A DNA stretch of 64,000 nt, from NCBI GenBank assembly GCA_964654535.1, contig CAZZIZ010000002.1, positions 1 through 64,000 on the forward strand, read 5' to 3'. Of the stretch, positions 46,144 through 56,400 are shown piece by piece. The translations under genes and the position numbers were made by a program. The DNA is from CAZZIZ01 sp964654535. GTDB lineage: Bacteria; Bacteroidota; Bacteroidia; Chitinophagales; UBA2359. The notes under the pieces were generated by a model. That model was not told where the DNA came from. It ran no database searches and saw nothing but the letters and a program-made list of their open reading frames with translations. How positions within the stretch are numbered: the stretch's first letter is position 1; every line of letters starts with the position of its first letter.

Positions 46144-47712
46144 CAGCAGATGATCAATATCATGTATTTGGTATTGACGGCCATGCTTGCCTTAAACGTA
46201 TCCGCAGAGATATTGAACGCCTTCGAAATGATTGATACCAGTATCAGCGCTTCGAACGATGCTATGGGAAAGAAAATGACCGATGGTCAAAAAGCTTTTG
46301 CAGCAGCAATTGAGAAAAATCCATTCGGTAAGGAGTATCAGCCAATGGTTGATGAAGCTGTAAGCGCTGGAGATGAAGCAGCGACTTATATTGACGATTT
46401 GATGCAACAACTGATTGATGAATCAAATGGACCTGACTACGATAATCCTGAACAACGTTTGAAAAGTAACCGTGATAAGGGAACAACTACGCGTGTTCTA
46501 ATTACCGACGGAAAAGCAACGGAGTTAAAAAGTGTTTTGGAAACTGCTCGAGCAAAAATGCTCGGACTTTTTGACGTAAATAAGTATGCTGAAAATGGTG
46601 ACACATTGTTTAAAGCGAGTGATGTGACTTCTTTCAAAGCTGCAATGCCTATGGAAGATTTTGATCAAGAGTTTATGGATAGTCACGGGAAAGCAACGAC
46701 TTGGGAAAGAAAGAACTTTTACCAAATGCCTATCGCACCTGCTTTGACTTTGTTAAATAAAATGAAAAACGACGTTGTTGCAACACAAGCAATGGCCGTT
46801 GAGAAACTACTCGGTAAAGTTGGTGAGGATGAATTACTATTTGATAACTACATCGTAGGTGTAGTTCCAAATGGAAAGAAGTTCATTACTGGTGAAGAGT
46901 ATGATGCAGAAATTTTCCTAGCGGCTTCTAGCTCGGACGTTGTACCAGTTATTAAAGTAAATGGTAGAGCGCTAAAGGTAGATGCAGACGGAAGAGCTGA
47001 GCACAAAACTGGAAAGCTAAACTCTACTGGAGAAAAGAGCTTTACATACGAAATTGACTTCGTAGATAGTTACGGTCAGAAGAAGAATATGAAAGAGACC
47101 GTTAAGATTGGAGTTGTGCCACCACCTGATCACGTTGCGGTTGTTTCACCAACGAAAATGAACGTGTTCTACATTGGTGTACCAAATCCAGTTTCGGCTT
47201 CTATTACAGGAATTCCTAATAAAGCAGTTTCTGTAAATATGTCCGGCGGATCTATCACTAAAGCTAGCGGTGCAGGTTCATATACTGTTAACGTTACTAA
47301 ACCAGGAAAAGCTACAGTTAACCTATCAGGTAAAAACCAGTTAGGTAAAACGGTAAACCTTTCTTCTGAGTTTAGAGTAAAACGAATTCCTAATCCAGTG
47401 CCTGAAGTTGGCGGTAAGTCCGGTGGTAAAATGGGAACTGGTGAGTGGAAAGCTCAGAGAGCTGTTTTCGCTATGCTTAAAGACTTCGACTTCGATGCGA
47501 AGTTCAACGTAATGGGCTTTGAAATGACGCTTGCTCAGAAAGGGCAGGATCTCCAAATTTGTACGAACAGAGGCGGTAAGTTCGAAGGACGTTGTGCAGA
47601 GATTAAGAATAAAGGAAAAGTAGGCGATATCTACTTCCTGGATAACATAAAAGCGAAAGGACCAGACGGTAGCACAAGAACACTGCCTACTATTTCGTTT
47701 AAGATTAAGTAA
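46120..47712 (+). CDS. gldM: T9SS motor protein GldM (PorM)
   Basis: 530 residues, close to the family length (about 515-520). Inner-membrane protein with one N-terminal helix (MINIMYLVLTAMLALNVSAEILNAF) and a long periplasmic arm reaching the GldK/GldN ring. The N-terminus MSIPKEPRQQMINIMYLVLT is highly characteristic. Periplasmic domains D1-D4 follow; VVSPTKMNVFYIGVPNPVSASI marks the D2/D3 region and the C-terminus ends GSTRTLPTISFKIK. The start lies just after the assembly gap; the reading frame itself is intact. gldN follows after 15 bp. Confidence 0.96.
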   Translation: MSIPKEPRQQMINIMYLVLTAMLALNVSAEILNAFEMIDTSISASNDAMGKKMTDGQKAFAAAIEKNPFGKEYQPMVDEAVSAGDEAATYIDDLMQQLIDESNGPDYDNPEQRLKSNRDKGTTTRVLITDGKATELKSVLETARAKMLGLFDVNKYAENGDTLFKASDVTSFKAAMPMEDFDQEFMDSHGKATTWERKNFYQMPIAPALTLLNKMKNDVVATQAMAVEKLLGKVGEDELLFDNYIVGVVPNGKKFITGEEYDAEIFLAASSSDVVPVIKVNGRALKVDADGRAEHKTGKLNSTGEKSFTYEIDFVDSYGQKKNMKETVKIGVVPPPDHVAVVSPTKMNVFYIGVPNPVSASITGIPNKAVSVNMSGGSITKASGAGSYTVNVTKPGKATVNLSGKNQLGKTVNLSSEFRVKRIPNPVPEVGGKSGGKMGTGEWKAQRAVFAMLKDFDFDAKFNVMGFEMTLAQKGQDLQICTNRGGKFEGRCAEIKNKGKVGDIYFLDNIKAKGPDGSTRTLPTISFKIK

Positions 47713-47727
47713 ACAAAGAATTCTATC

Positions 47728-48603
47728 ATGAAAGGATTAGGCAATTTAATTTTCACGCTTGTCTTGTTATTTGTTGGACTTTCTGTCTTTGCACAGGAAT
47801 CTAATGAGTCCAATGAAATCAATGAAGGAAGCGTTTCTGGCGGTCCACCTAGTGAGTCTATCGTTCGCGATGGTGCTTACGATAAGATTGGAGTAAAAGA
47901 AAGAGTAGCTCTTGCATATGATCATATTCGCGAAGCGGATGTACTATGGTCTAAAAGACTATGGCGTGTTATTGATACACGTGAGAAGATTAATACTCCT
48001 TTTCTATATGAAGAGAAGCCATTCATTACTGTTTTAATGGACATTGTATCAGAAGATGATAGCATGCCTTTATTTGCAGATGATGCCTTTAAGGAGCAAG
48101 TAACTTTCAAAGATGTTCAAGAACGTCTGGGAGGAGTAGATACTATTGAAGTATTGAATCCAGATACTTATGAATATGAGATTACAGTAGTAACCAATGA
48201 ATTCAATCCTACTTCTATAAAGAAGTTTCGTTTGAAAGAAGATTGGATCTTCGATGAGGAGACTTCAACTATGATTTGCCGTATTATCGGTATCGCTCCT
48301 ATTCGTGACGTTGTCGATGACAACGATAACTATCGTGGTCAGGAAGTTTTGTTCTGGGCGCACTATCCATCTATTCGCGAGAAGTTGGTGAAGCACGCTG
48401 CATTCAATCCTTTTAATGACAATGACATTATGACTTGGGAAGACATCTTCGAGATGCGTTTATTCTCGAGCTATGTAATGCAAGAATCCAATTCTAAGAA
48501 TGAGCGTATCTCAGAGCGTTTCGACGGTCGTGATGCCTTAATGGAATCGGAAAGAATTCAACTAGAAGTGTTTAAGAAAGAGCACGACCTCTGGTCGTAC
48601 TAA
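47728..48603 (+). CDS. gldN: T9SS ring protein GldN (PorN)
   Basis: 291 residues. A signal peptide (MKGLGNLIFTLVLLFVGLSVFAQ) precedes the mature periplasmic protein, which joins GldK in the ring. Typical segments are EADVLWSKRLWRVIDTREKINTPF, DWIFDEETSTMICRIIGIAP and VLFWAHYPSIREKLVKHAAFNPFNDNDIMTWEDIFEMRLF, ending with DRVALMESERIQLEVF-like residues and the final LWSY. Last gene of the operon. Its intrinsic terminator lies inside the 3' end of the convergent uvrC gene (stops are 18 bp apart). Confidence 0.96.
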   Translation: MKGLGNLIFTLVLLFVGLSVFAQESNESNEINEGSVSGGPPSESIVRDGAYDKIGVKERVALAYDHIREADVLWSKRLWRVIDTREKINTPFLYEEKPFITVLMDIVSEDDSMPLFADDAFKEQVTFKDVQERLGGVDTIEVLNPDTYEYEITVVTNEFNPTSIKKFRLKEDWIFDEETSTMICRIIGIAPIRDVVDDNDNYRGQEVLFWAHYPSIREKLVKHAAFNPFNDNDIMTWEDIFEMRLFSSYVMQESNSKNERISERFDGRDALMESERIQLEVFKKEHDLWSY

Positions 48604-48621
48604 GACCAGCACTTTAAGATA

Positions 48622-50430
48622 TTACTGATCTAAATCAGTAGAGCGAAAGTAATCGAAGATTGCTTTCGCTTTTTTTTTGTCGACTATTTCTAGTAGCTCT
48701 TCCATCGAAGCTTTCTTTATTTTATCAGCAGACTTAAAGTACATCAATAAGTTCTCCGCGGTTTTATTCCCGATGCCAGGCACCTGCGTAAACTCCGATT
48801 GCAATATCCTATGCGAGCGTTTTTTGCGATGAAAAGTTATCGCAAAGCGGTGAGCTTCATTCCGTAATTGCTGAACGACTTTTAAGCTGCGCGAGCGTTT
48901 GTCTATGTACAAAGGCAGTGAATCCTCAGGGAAGTATATCTCTTCCAAGCGCTTAGCAATTCCCGCGATGACGACCTTTTCGTAAATCCCTAGTTCACGT
49001 AAGGCCTCGACCGAAGCACTTAGCTGCCCCTTACCTCCATCAATAATAATCAGCTGAGGCAGACTCTTACCCTCGTCCATCAATCGCTTGTAACGACGAA
49101 ACACTACCTCCTTCATAGAAGCAAAGTCGTCAGGCCCCTGGACCGTTTTAATATTAAAGTGGCGGTAGTCTTTTTTATAAGGTTTGCCCTGACGGAAAAC
49201 GACACAAGCAGCAACCGGATTGCTACCTTGAAAATTCGAATTATCAAAACACTCGATATGCTCGGGAAGCTCCTTCATTCTGAAGTCAGTTTTTATCTGC
49301 TCAAGCAATTCGAAAGTTCGCTGCGTGTAATTTTTTCCCGTTTCGTTTATCGCCTTTTGGTTTTTGTAGTAGAGTACATTTTTCAGTGCCAGGTCGAGCA
49401 ACTTTTTCTTATCACCAATTTGCGGAACCGTAATCGTAGTGTTTTCATCGGGAACTTGCACTTTAAAAGGCAGTACTAGTTCAGAAGAAGGGTCAGTATC
49501 GTTTTGGCGTACTTCTAGTATGGCCAGTTCGAGTAAGGCCTCCTTAGCCTCATCCAATTTTTTGACAAGTTCAATAATACGTGTTTGAATAATGGTACCG
49601 TTCATAACCTTTATGAAGTTCACGTAAGCGCGGTTTTCATTTTCAGTAAAACTAAAAACGTCTAGTTGCTCCAGCTTTGGGTTTACAATTGTGGTCTTTG
49701 CCTTATAGTTGTCAAGGAAGTCTAGACGCTCTTTAATTTTATTGGCCGCTTCATATTCGAAGGCATCTGCTTGAGCTTTCATGTCTTTTTTGAGTTGCGC
49801 TATTACTGGAGAGTAGTTGCCAATCAAAATATTCTTGATACTCTGAATAGACTGCATATATTGCGCCTCATTTTGGTGTCCTTCACAAGGCCCGAGACAA
49901 TTGCCTATGTGATATTCGAGGCAGACTTTAAACTTACTCGCTTGGATGTTGCTTTCCGTGAGGTTAAAAGAACAATTGCGCAAAGGAAACATTTGGTGAA
50001 GGAATTCCAATACGTTCCGGACTTTCCGGACGGAAGTGTAAGGACCGAGATATTGAGAGCCATCTTTGATTCTGTTGCGCGTTAGAAACACGCGCGGGAA
50101 ACGCTCGTTCTTGATACAAATAAAAGGAAAGGACTTATCGTCTTTAAGGAGCACGTTGTAGCGCGGCTTATTTTCCTTAATCATAGCATTCTCTAGTAGG
50201 AGTGCTTCTTGTTCGCTACCGACTATGGTAAACTTTATGTCAACTATTTTTTTGACCAGAACGCGCAGGCGCGCGCTATTGTGTGTTTTTGAAAAATAGG
50301 AAGAGACTCTGCGCTTAAGGTTTTTTGCCTTACCGACGTAGAGTATTGTTTCTTCCTTATCCGAGAAATAGTAAACCCCTGGCTCATTGGGAACTCCTGA
50401 CAACTGATCTTTTATACTCGGCCGTTTCAT
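48622..50430 (-). CDS. uvrC: Excinuclease ABC subunit C
   Basis: 602 residues, full length. Makes the two incisions in nucleotide excision repair. The GIY-YIG domain for the 3' cut is at the N-terminus (GVYYFSDKEETILYVGKAKNLKRRV). A UvrB-binding UVR segment follows near residue 205-240 (DAFEYEAANKIKERLDFLDN). The RNase H-like domain for the 5' cut is marked by ECFDNSNFQGSNPVAACVVF and LIIDGGKGQLSAS. The C-terminal helix-hairpin-helix is QVPGIGNKTAENLLMYF. Transcribed on the minus strand, converging on gldN. A 308-bp family B repeat lies about 50 bp upstream of its start. Confidence 0.97.
   Translation of the reverse strand: MKRPSIKDQLSGVPNEPGVYYFSDKEETILYVGKAKNLKRRVSSYFSKTHNSARLRVLVKKIVDIKFTIVGSEQEALLLENAMIKENKPRYNVLLKDDKSFPFICIKNERFPRVFLTRNRIKDGSQYLGPYTSVRKVRNVLEFLHQMFPLRNCSFNLTESNIQASKFKVCLEYHIGNCLGPCEGHQNEAQYMQSIQSIKNILIGNYSPVIAQLKKDMKAQADAFEYEAANKIKERLDFLDNYKAKTTIVNPKLEQLDVFSFTENENRAYVNFIKVMNGTIIQTRIIELVKKLDEAKEALLELAILEVRQNDTDPSSELVLPFKVQVPDENTTITVPQIGDKKKLLDLALKNVLYYKNQKAINETGKNYTQRTFELLEQIKTDFRMKELPEHIECFDNSNFQGSNPVAACVVFRQGKPYKKDYRHFNIKTVQGPDDFASMKEVVFRRYKRLMDEGKSLPQLIIIDGGKGQLSASVEALRELGIYEKVVIAGIAKRLEEIYFPEDSLPLYIDKRSRSLKVVQQLRNEAHRFAITFHRKKRSHRILQSEFTQVPGIGNKTAENLLMYFKSADKIKKASMEELLEIVDKKKAKAIFDYFRSTDLDQ
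48643..48678 (+). terminator. gldKLMN operon terminator, embedded in uvrC coding sequence
   Basis: A 12-bp stem with one G-T pair (GCGAAAGTAATC, 48643-48654; GATTGCTTTCGC, 48658-48669), a 3-base loop, and nine Ts at 48670-48678. On the minus strand the same bases encode the last part of UvrC (the KKKAKAIFDYFR region). Confidence 0.88.
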
Positions 50431-50480
50431 TTCTATATTCGAAATTAGTGATAATCCATTTAGTTTGATTGTTAGGTTTT

Positions 50481-50788
50481 GGGCAGCAACAGGCTATCCG
50501 CTTGTACTCGGCGCTTGGAAAGTGTTTTCGCTCAACAGCTTTGCAGGAGCTTCCTCTGGTCGCTCTGCACGCTGGAGCTCAAACAGTCTGGAAAGCCATT
50601 AAATAGCACGAATATTTCGGTGCAAATTCTATATTTCTGCGTTAAAAATGCTCGTCATAGCTCTGGCTATGACTGCGCTTTTTGCCTTGAACTATGAAAT
50701 TTTCACTCAAAATATTTTCGCACTATTTAGTGCCTATCCAGACTTACACTTTCCAAGCACCTCATACCGCTACTATCCTGGCTGCGGG
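50481..50788 (+). repeat. Family B palindromic repeat, copy 1
   Basis: 308 bp from GGGCAGCAACAGGC to CTGGCTGCGGG. About 11 substitutions and no gaps against the copy at 63634-63941. It is a large imperfect inverted repeat centred near 50663 (GTCATAGC / GCTATGAC). The arms share CTTGGAAAGTGT and AGTCTGGA, and the left arm holds a 59-bp insertion with its own GAGCT / AGCTC hairpin. It occupies the space upstream of uvrC. The 150 bp between it and repeat copy 8 hold nothing I recognise. A 72-codon frame across it is not coding-like. Confidence 0.85.
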
Positions 50789-50939
50789 CCTTGGGGAAGC
50801 CTAGCGTTAAAGTCATTATTGCTTTTTGGCCTGAATGATTTTTTTATTGTCGCGAGTTTTAGTTCGTGTCTAGATATGCGACGAGCTTTGCCGAGTAAAC
50901 GTATGGATGATTCGTAGTAAAATGGATGCTCTGTACATC

Positions 50940-51121
50940 GCGTGAGGGATAGAGGGGTTTGTTTGAGCTCCTGTTGTTTTCGAGCACAAACACTTAGCTC
51001 CTTAGAGCTAGAAGTGTTTTGCGTGAAGAAAACAGAACAGAGCGAGCCCCGAAAGCCCGACCCCACATTAAGAAACCCCGCGTGTAACGCGGGGTTTTTT
51101 AATGTGGGGGCACGCCCCAAA
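50940..51121 (-). repeat. Family A structured intergenic repeat, copy 8
   Basis: Minus-strand sense: starts GGGGCGTGCCCCC 17 bp after the PBP1A stop and ends CCCTCACGCG. It contains a long hairpin (51061-51083 with 51087-51109, one mismatch) whose core is ACCCCGCGT / ACGCGGGGT, usable as the PBP1A terminator. A second variable stem is AAACACTTAGCTC / GAGCTAGAAGTGTTT near 50989-51018. Confidence 0.78.
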
Positions 51122-51137
51122 TATTTTATCTATTAAA

Positions 51138-53444
51138 CTAGAATGAAAGAAACTCTTCCTCTTCTTCAATTACACCGTCTCCTTCTTTGAGCTTTTCTAA
51201 AAGTTCCAGTTGCTCTATTAGCTCGTATTTACTGCAGTCGAGTTCGACAGATAAGTCGTAAGGAGGTACCTCAAACTTAGCGTCTCGGTCTATCATTAAA
51301 TCTTTGTCATCGTAAACACGCTTCATGAATTCTGCCCAAACGGGTAGGGCCATGTTTGATCCACCACCAAGCGCAAGGTCGTCGAAGCGTATTGCTTTTT
51401 CATCACCACCGGTCCACACGCCGGCGACGAGTTGCGGCGTGATACCCATGTACCAACCGTCTGACTGATCATTGGTGGTTCCGGTTTTTCCTGCTATGTC
51501 TCCTTGGAACCCATATTTGAATCTTAACCTCACGCCGGTTCCTTGTTCTGTAACTCCTTGCAATAAGTTGAGCATAATGTATGCATCTTCTTCGCTAAGT
51601 ACTTCTTTTCGTTCGTGAGGGAAGTCTGCTATTTCACGTCCGTTCTTATCCTCTATACGAGTAATGTAACGCGGGCGAGTATAAACGCCTCGATTCATAA
51701 ATGTGCCGTATGCGCCAACCATTTCGTAAAGTGAAATATCTGGCGTACCCAAACAGATAGAAGGGTAGGCCGGCACAGTTCCTTTTTCGATTCCCATTCT
51801 TTCGACCAAGGCCACAACGGGTTGCGGGCCTACTTCTTTCATTAGCCTTGCCGTGATACGATTTATAGATTTGGCAAGTGCAAAACGTAGCGTCATTATT
51901 TCGCCGTTGTATTTGGTAGTTGCGTTATCTGGTGACCAAGGTTCTTGCACGGGATCGATACCAGGTACAAAGGTTATTGGAACGTTCGGAAGCTTATGGC
52001 AAGGTGACCAACCATTTTGAATAGCTACGGTGTACACGAACGGTTTGAAGGTTGAACCAACTTGACGCTTTGAGCTTTCTTGTACATTGTCGTATTTAAA
52101 GTGTCTGTGGTTTATACCGCCGACCCAAGCTTTTATATCTCCACTCGGAGCCATTGCTAAGAAACCAGTATGTAAAAACATTTTACGATAGCGTATGGAA
52201 TCTACTGGAGTCATAACTGTGTCAATCTCTCCGCGCTTCCAATCGAAAACTTTCATGGGAAACTTCTCTTTATAAAAGGCTTCATCAATTTGGAAGTCAC
52301 TCATTTTATTGACGCGCTTCATAACTCTATAGCGTTCTGATCTCTTTATGGCACGCTCAATGAAGTTATCGGTATCGTGCCAAGGCTCCTTTTTCTTTAC
52401 ATCATTCCAGTGGGTGTAAAATTGTTCTTGCAACTCAGGCATATGAGTTGCTACTGCTTCTTCTGCATATTGTTGCATACGCGAATCGATGGTCGTATAG
52501 ATTTTCAGACCGTCCCTAAAGATGTCATAACTCGTGCCGTCTAGTTTAGTGTTTTTCTTTGCCCATTCTTTGGCAAACTTTTTCACTTCTTCTCTAAAAT
52601 AGGTGGCCAATCCTTGATTGTGGTCTTCGTAAGATGGGTCAACTATTAGTTCCGTTCGGAAAAGAGAATCTCTTTGTTCTTCAGTGATGTACCCATACTT
52701 TTCCATTTGGTTAATGGCAATGTTCCGCCTTCTCAAACTGTTGTTGGGATTGCGAATGGGATTGTACAAAGTTGATCCCTTGAGCATACCAATAAGCACC
52801 CCACATTCCTGGATGCTTAGATCTTCTGGTTCTTTATTGAAATAAGTTTTTGCTGCTGCCTTTATTCCGTGGGCGTTGTGGCTAAAGGGTACAGTGTTAA
52901 GGTACATCGTTAGGATTTCTCCTTTGGTATAACTCTTTTCTAATCGCAGTGCTATTACCCACTCCTTTAGCTTTTGTACGATGGCTTTGATCTTACTGCT
53001 CTTGTCTCTTTCGTGGAAGAGGTTTCTGGCAAGTTGTTGTGAAATGGTACTGGCACCAGAAGTTTTACCTCTTATCGTTCTATATACTGCGGTAGCCAAG
53101 CCTTTGAAGTCGATACCATTGTGTTCGTAGAACCGTCTGTCTTCTACCGAAATTAAGCAGTCAACTAAATGTTGCGGTAACTGATCGTAACGCACATTAG
53201 AACGGTTTTCAATAAAGAACTTACCTATTATCTGTCCGTCGGCAGCGTAGATTTCTGATGACAGTTTGTTCTCAGGATTTTCTAATTGTTGGAAAGTTGG
53301 GAGTTCGGAAAAGCCCATTTTAGCATTCACCAAGGCGTACATAAAAATTGCGGTTGCCAGGAGACCCAGGAAAAACAATATCCAAAGTAGGTAAGTGAGT
53401 TTTTTTAAAATGGGTGAAACGCTGGTTTCCTTGTGCTCCGTCAT
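51138..53444 (-). CDS. mrcA: Class A penicillin-binding protein (PBP1A type)
   Basis: 768 residues. A bifunctional peptidoglycan synthase anchored in the inner membrane by one N-terminal helix (LTYLLWILFFLGLLATAIFMYAL). The glycosyltransferase (GT51) domain has SVEDRRFYEHNGIDFKGL with the catalytic Glu, GKTSGASTISQQLARNLF and KEWVIALRLEKSYTKGEIL. The transpeptidase domain has the serine motif STFKPF, the SxN motif in AKSINRITARL and KTGTT. The C-terminus is acidic (EEEEEFLSF). It starts 17 bp after the sprE/porW-like gene on the same strand, so wall synthesis and a T9SS component appear to be co-transcribed. Confidence 0.95.
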   Translation of the reverse strand: MTEHKETSVSPILKKLTYLLWILFFLGLLATAIFMYALVNAKMGFSELPTFQQLENPENKLSSEIYAADGQIIGKFFIENRSNVRYDQLPQHLVDCLISVEDRRFYEHNGIDFKGLATAVYRTIRGKTSGASTISQQLARNLFHERDKSSKIKAIVQKLKEWVIALRLEKSYTKGEILTMYLNTVPFSHNAHGIKAAAKTYFNKEPEDLSIQECGVLIGMLKGSTLYNPIRNPNNSLRRRNIAINQMEKYGYITEEQRDSLFRTELIVDPSYEDHNQGLATYFREEVKKFAKEWAKKNTKLDGTSYDIFRDGLKIYTTIDSRMQQYAEEAVATHMPELQEQFYTHWNDVKKKEPWHDTDNFIERAIKRSERYRVMKRVNKMSDFQIDEAFYKEKFPMKVFDWKRGEIDTVMTPVDSIRYRKMFLHTGFLAMAPSGDIKAWVGGINHRHFKYDNVQESSKRQVGSTFKPFVYTVAIQNGWSPCHKLPNVPITFVPGIDPVQEPWSPDNATTKYNGEIMTLRFALAKSINRITARLMKEVGPQPVVALVERMGIEKGTVPAYPSICLGTPDISLYEMVGAYGTFMNRGVYTRPRYITRIEDKNGREIADFPHERKEVLSEEDAYIMLNLLQGVTEQGTGVRLRFKYGFQGDIAGKTGTTNDQSDGWYMGITPQLVAGVWTGGDEKAIRFDDLALGGGSNMALPVWAEFMKRVYDDKDLMIDRDAKFEVPPYDLSVELDCSKYELIEQLELLEKLKEGDGVIEEEEEFLSF

Positions 53445-53461
53445 AGACGATGGTATGATTT

Positions 53462-56400
53462 TTATTCGAGGTATTCGGCTTCAAAGTACTCCATATAACT
53501 GTCCAAGTCTTTGTTCTTAAAGAACGTAGTAAAGTTGGTTTTGGAAACAACAAAGAAGGAATATTCGACACCACCGAGTTTCTTAAAGAGCGTGTCTTTA
53601 TCTGCATCTACCTTCCTGTAGTATTCCATAGCCTTGTCAGCGTTTAGGAAATTCTTAACCAAAACGATTTGATCTTTCGGAGTGAGCAACATCGGGGTAG
53701 TTTTTAACCTATTTTGATTAATAGATCTGTTGAAGTTGCTAAAATCGGCCATAAGCTTATTTACTTCCGGGCTGAATTCGTCAATGGAAACAATGAAATA
53801 GTGCACTATGTTTTTAGTATCCCGATACTGATAGATTTTCTCTTCGTCTTTCTTGCTCAAGCCGCTACCTTCGAGATATTTAAGAATCTCTTCTGCCTTT
53901 TCTTTTACAGGATCTTCCGGGTGTTTAGACATTACGTTTTTAAGCGCTTTGATATAGTCATCCTTTTCTCCAGTATGACCGATTACGTACGCTTCTAGTA
54001 AATCAAACTGCGGCCCATAAGCATTGGTAGAAGCGTATAGTTGCTCTGCTTCTATTTTTCTATTGAGTACTTCTTGAAACTTCTCTTCTAAATACAAGAA
54101 GTATGTGTCTTCGTAAAATGCAGTTTGAGCAGCGTCTTCTTGGTTTTGCTTTTGTGCGTATGAAGGATCTTGTATCAAGTTATTGTATGTACCGTTCTTG
54201 TATTTAGCTGCTAATAGATTGGCGTAGTTTTGAGCTTCTTGATCTTGGCCATCTTCTTTGCTGAGAAGGTAAAGGGTATAAAGCGTTTGTTCTTCATGTT
54301 CATTTCCTGGAAAACGATTGACCAGAGAAGCAAAGGCTTCTTTGGCCTTATCTATATTTCCAATTTGTTCTTTGTAGATGTTGCCAATAGCGAACAGACT
54401 TTCTATTATTTGATCGTTTGAAGCATCTATGGCGTCTTGAGTAAGCGGTAGTCTTTTTACGAACATTTCGCGCGAAAGCTTATTGGCTTTTGCAAGCTCT
54501 ACAATTTGTGCACCGTCTTCTCCCGCACTTGAACTGAGGTTCTCCAATTGAAAACTTGAAAGACGAGAACTTCTTCTCCAGTTATCTTCTAAGACTCGCG
54601 AACCAAGTCTGGCCTGGAATTCATTGAAGCCTTGTGATTTTTGTTTGTCATTGTAGAAGTACCACGAAGCATTATTGCTCGCAGTGCTTTGCTCCGAGTT
54701 GTCATTTGTGCGGTCTGCCTGCTCGCTTTGGCGATTCAAAGTTTCCTGCACTTTTGCTTCAAAGTCTTTGATGTACTTGTCAATTATTTTGTTACGCTCA
54801 GCTTCCGATAAACTCGCTAAGTGCTGTAAGCTGTCTTGCTCTTCAACACGCGCTATGTGACCACCTAGTTCCAGTAAGTAGTCTCTTTTAAATTCTAACT
54901 CTTCAATGCCCTTGTAGTCTTTTGCTAAAGAAGTAAGCGCACTATCATAGTAGGTTCCAGATTTCGGATACTGCTCATTGTCAAATAAAAGTTCGGCCAA
55001 TTGCAAATAGGTGTTCGCTCTTTGCGTAGGGTTTTCTTTGTTTTCTTCTGCAGATTTTTCGAGTAGACTTATTGCTTCGTCCACTTCACCATCAGCCAAG
55101 GCCATCTCTGCCATTGCAAAGTAAATTTGATCTTGATAGTCGGAGTTCTTATCCTCCTTCAGCATCTTCTCCAAAGAGTTATTGACTTTCTCACGTGACT
55201 CGCCAGTACGCACTCTATTTATCGCTTGTTTTAGCCTAGAATTGAATTCTAACAAATAGGGTGGCTTACTCTTTAAAGTTCGATTGTAACTTTCTTGCGC
55301 AGCACTATAGTCTTTGTTGTGTTCGCTGATTTGAGCTTGAATAAAATGAAGACGTGCTCGATTTTTTTTCCTTTTGGTATGTTCGATGGCTTGGGTCAAG
55401 GCGGAGTGAGCGGTACTATATTCTTCTTTTTTTAGATAGTAGTGAGCGAGTAAAGTATAAAGCTCACCAACTTTTTTCTTTGGTAAGTCCTTGTCATCTT
55501 TGAGCTGATTAAGAATGGTGATGGCATCACCGAATTGTTCATTGTCAATATGATTTCGTGCCTGCCAAATGAAAGCATCAATGGTAGATGATTTGTGCGT
55601 AAATATTCCTTCTTTCGCAAACTTTCTATTCGTCGCATCTTCGAAAACATTCTCCTTAGGCGCATCTTGAACTTCAGGTTCTGCCGCAGCATCTTCCTTA
55701 TCCTTTTTTACTACTTCCTCTTCCTTCGTTTCTTTAGGTTCCTCTATTTTCTCCTCTTTTTTTATCTTGTCGTCAGTTTTTGACGGCGACTTACCAAAGA
55801 CATCCTCGTAACTTAAGCGAGGCTTCTTTTTCTTTTTTCTTTTGGCGTTTATTTTTTTGAGTTTCGCACGATTTTTATTTCTCTTCGCTGCTTCCTTCTT
55901 ACGGGCTTTAGCTTTTTTTACCTTTTCTTTTTTGGCTTTTAGCTTGGCAATTTCTTTTGCACGCTTATCTACGGAACTAGTCTTGCTAGAACTAGATCTT
56001 GATTTCGACTTGGAACTAGACTTCGACTTTGACTTTGATTTAGAACTTGAACTCTTCTTTTTCTTTTTACCACTTGAACGTTTGCCCTTGCGAATCTTGT
56101 TTGAGAAATTATCATTGACGATGTCAAAGGATTCATCCGCCTGCTCATAATCACCCTTCAGGTAATAAGCTTGACCAATTACCACGTACTCGTTATCGAT
56201 CCATTTACTATTGGGGTGTTTCTTTAAGTCGTTGGTCGCCTTTTCGAGTAATACTTCCAGATCGGAATGGACTGCTGAAGCTTGTTCACCTCCAGAATAT
56301 TCGTAAACATCAAGAATCACGCTATAATCGTCTTGATTGGATTCAATCAAGGTTTTGATGCTCTCTTGAAGAATGAGACGAGCATTGAAATAATAGTTGT

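Noticed and set aside
50479..50697. 72-codon open frame, with a near copy at 63632-63850
   Set aside because: Both frames lie wholly within the 308-bp palindromic repeat B and start with TTG. Their similarity is explained by DNA-level repeat identity; no protein-like conservation pattern is visible.
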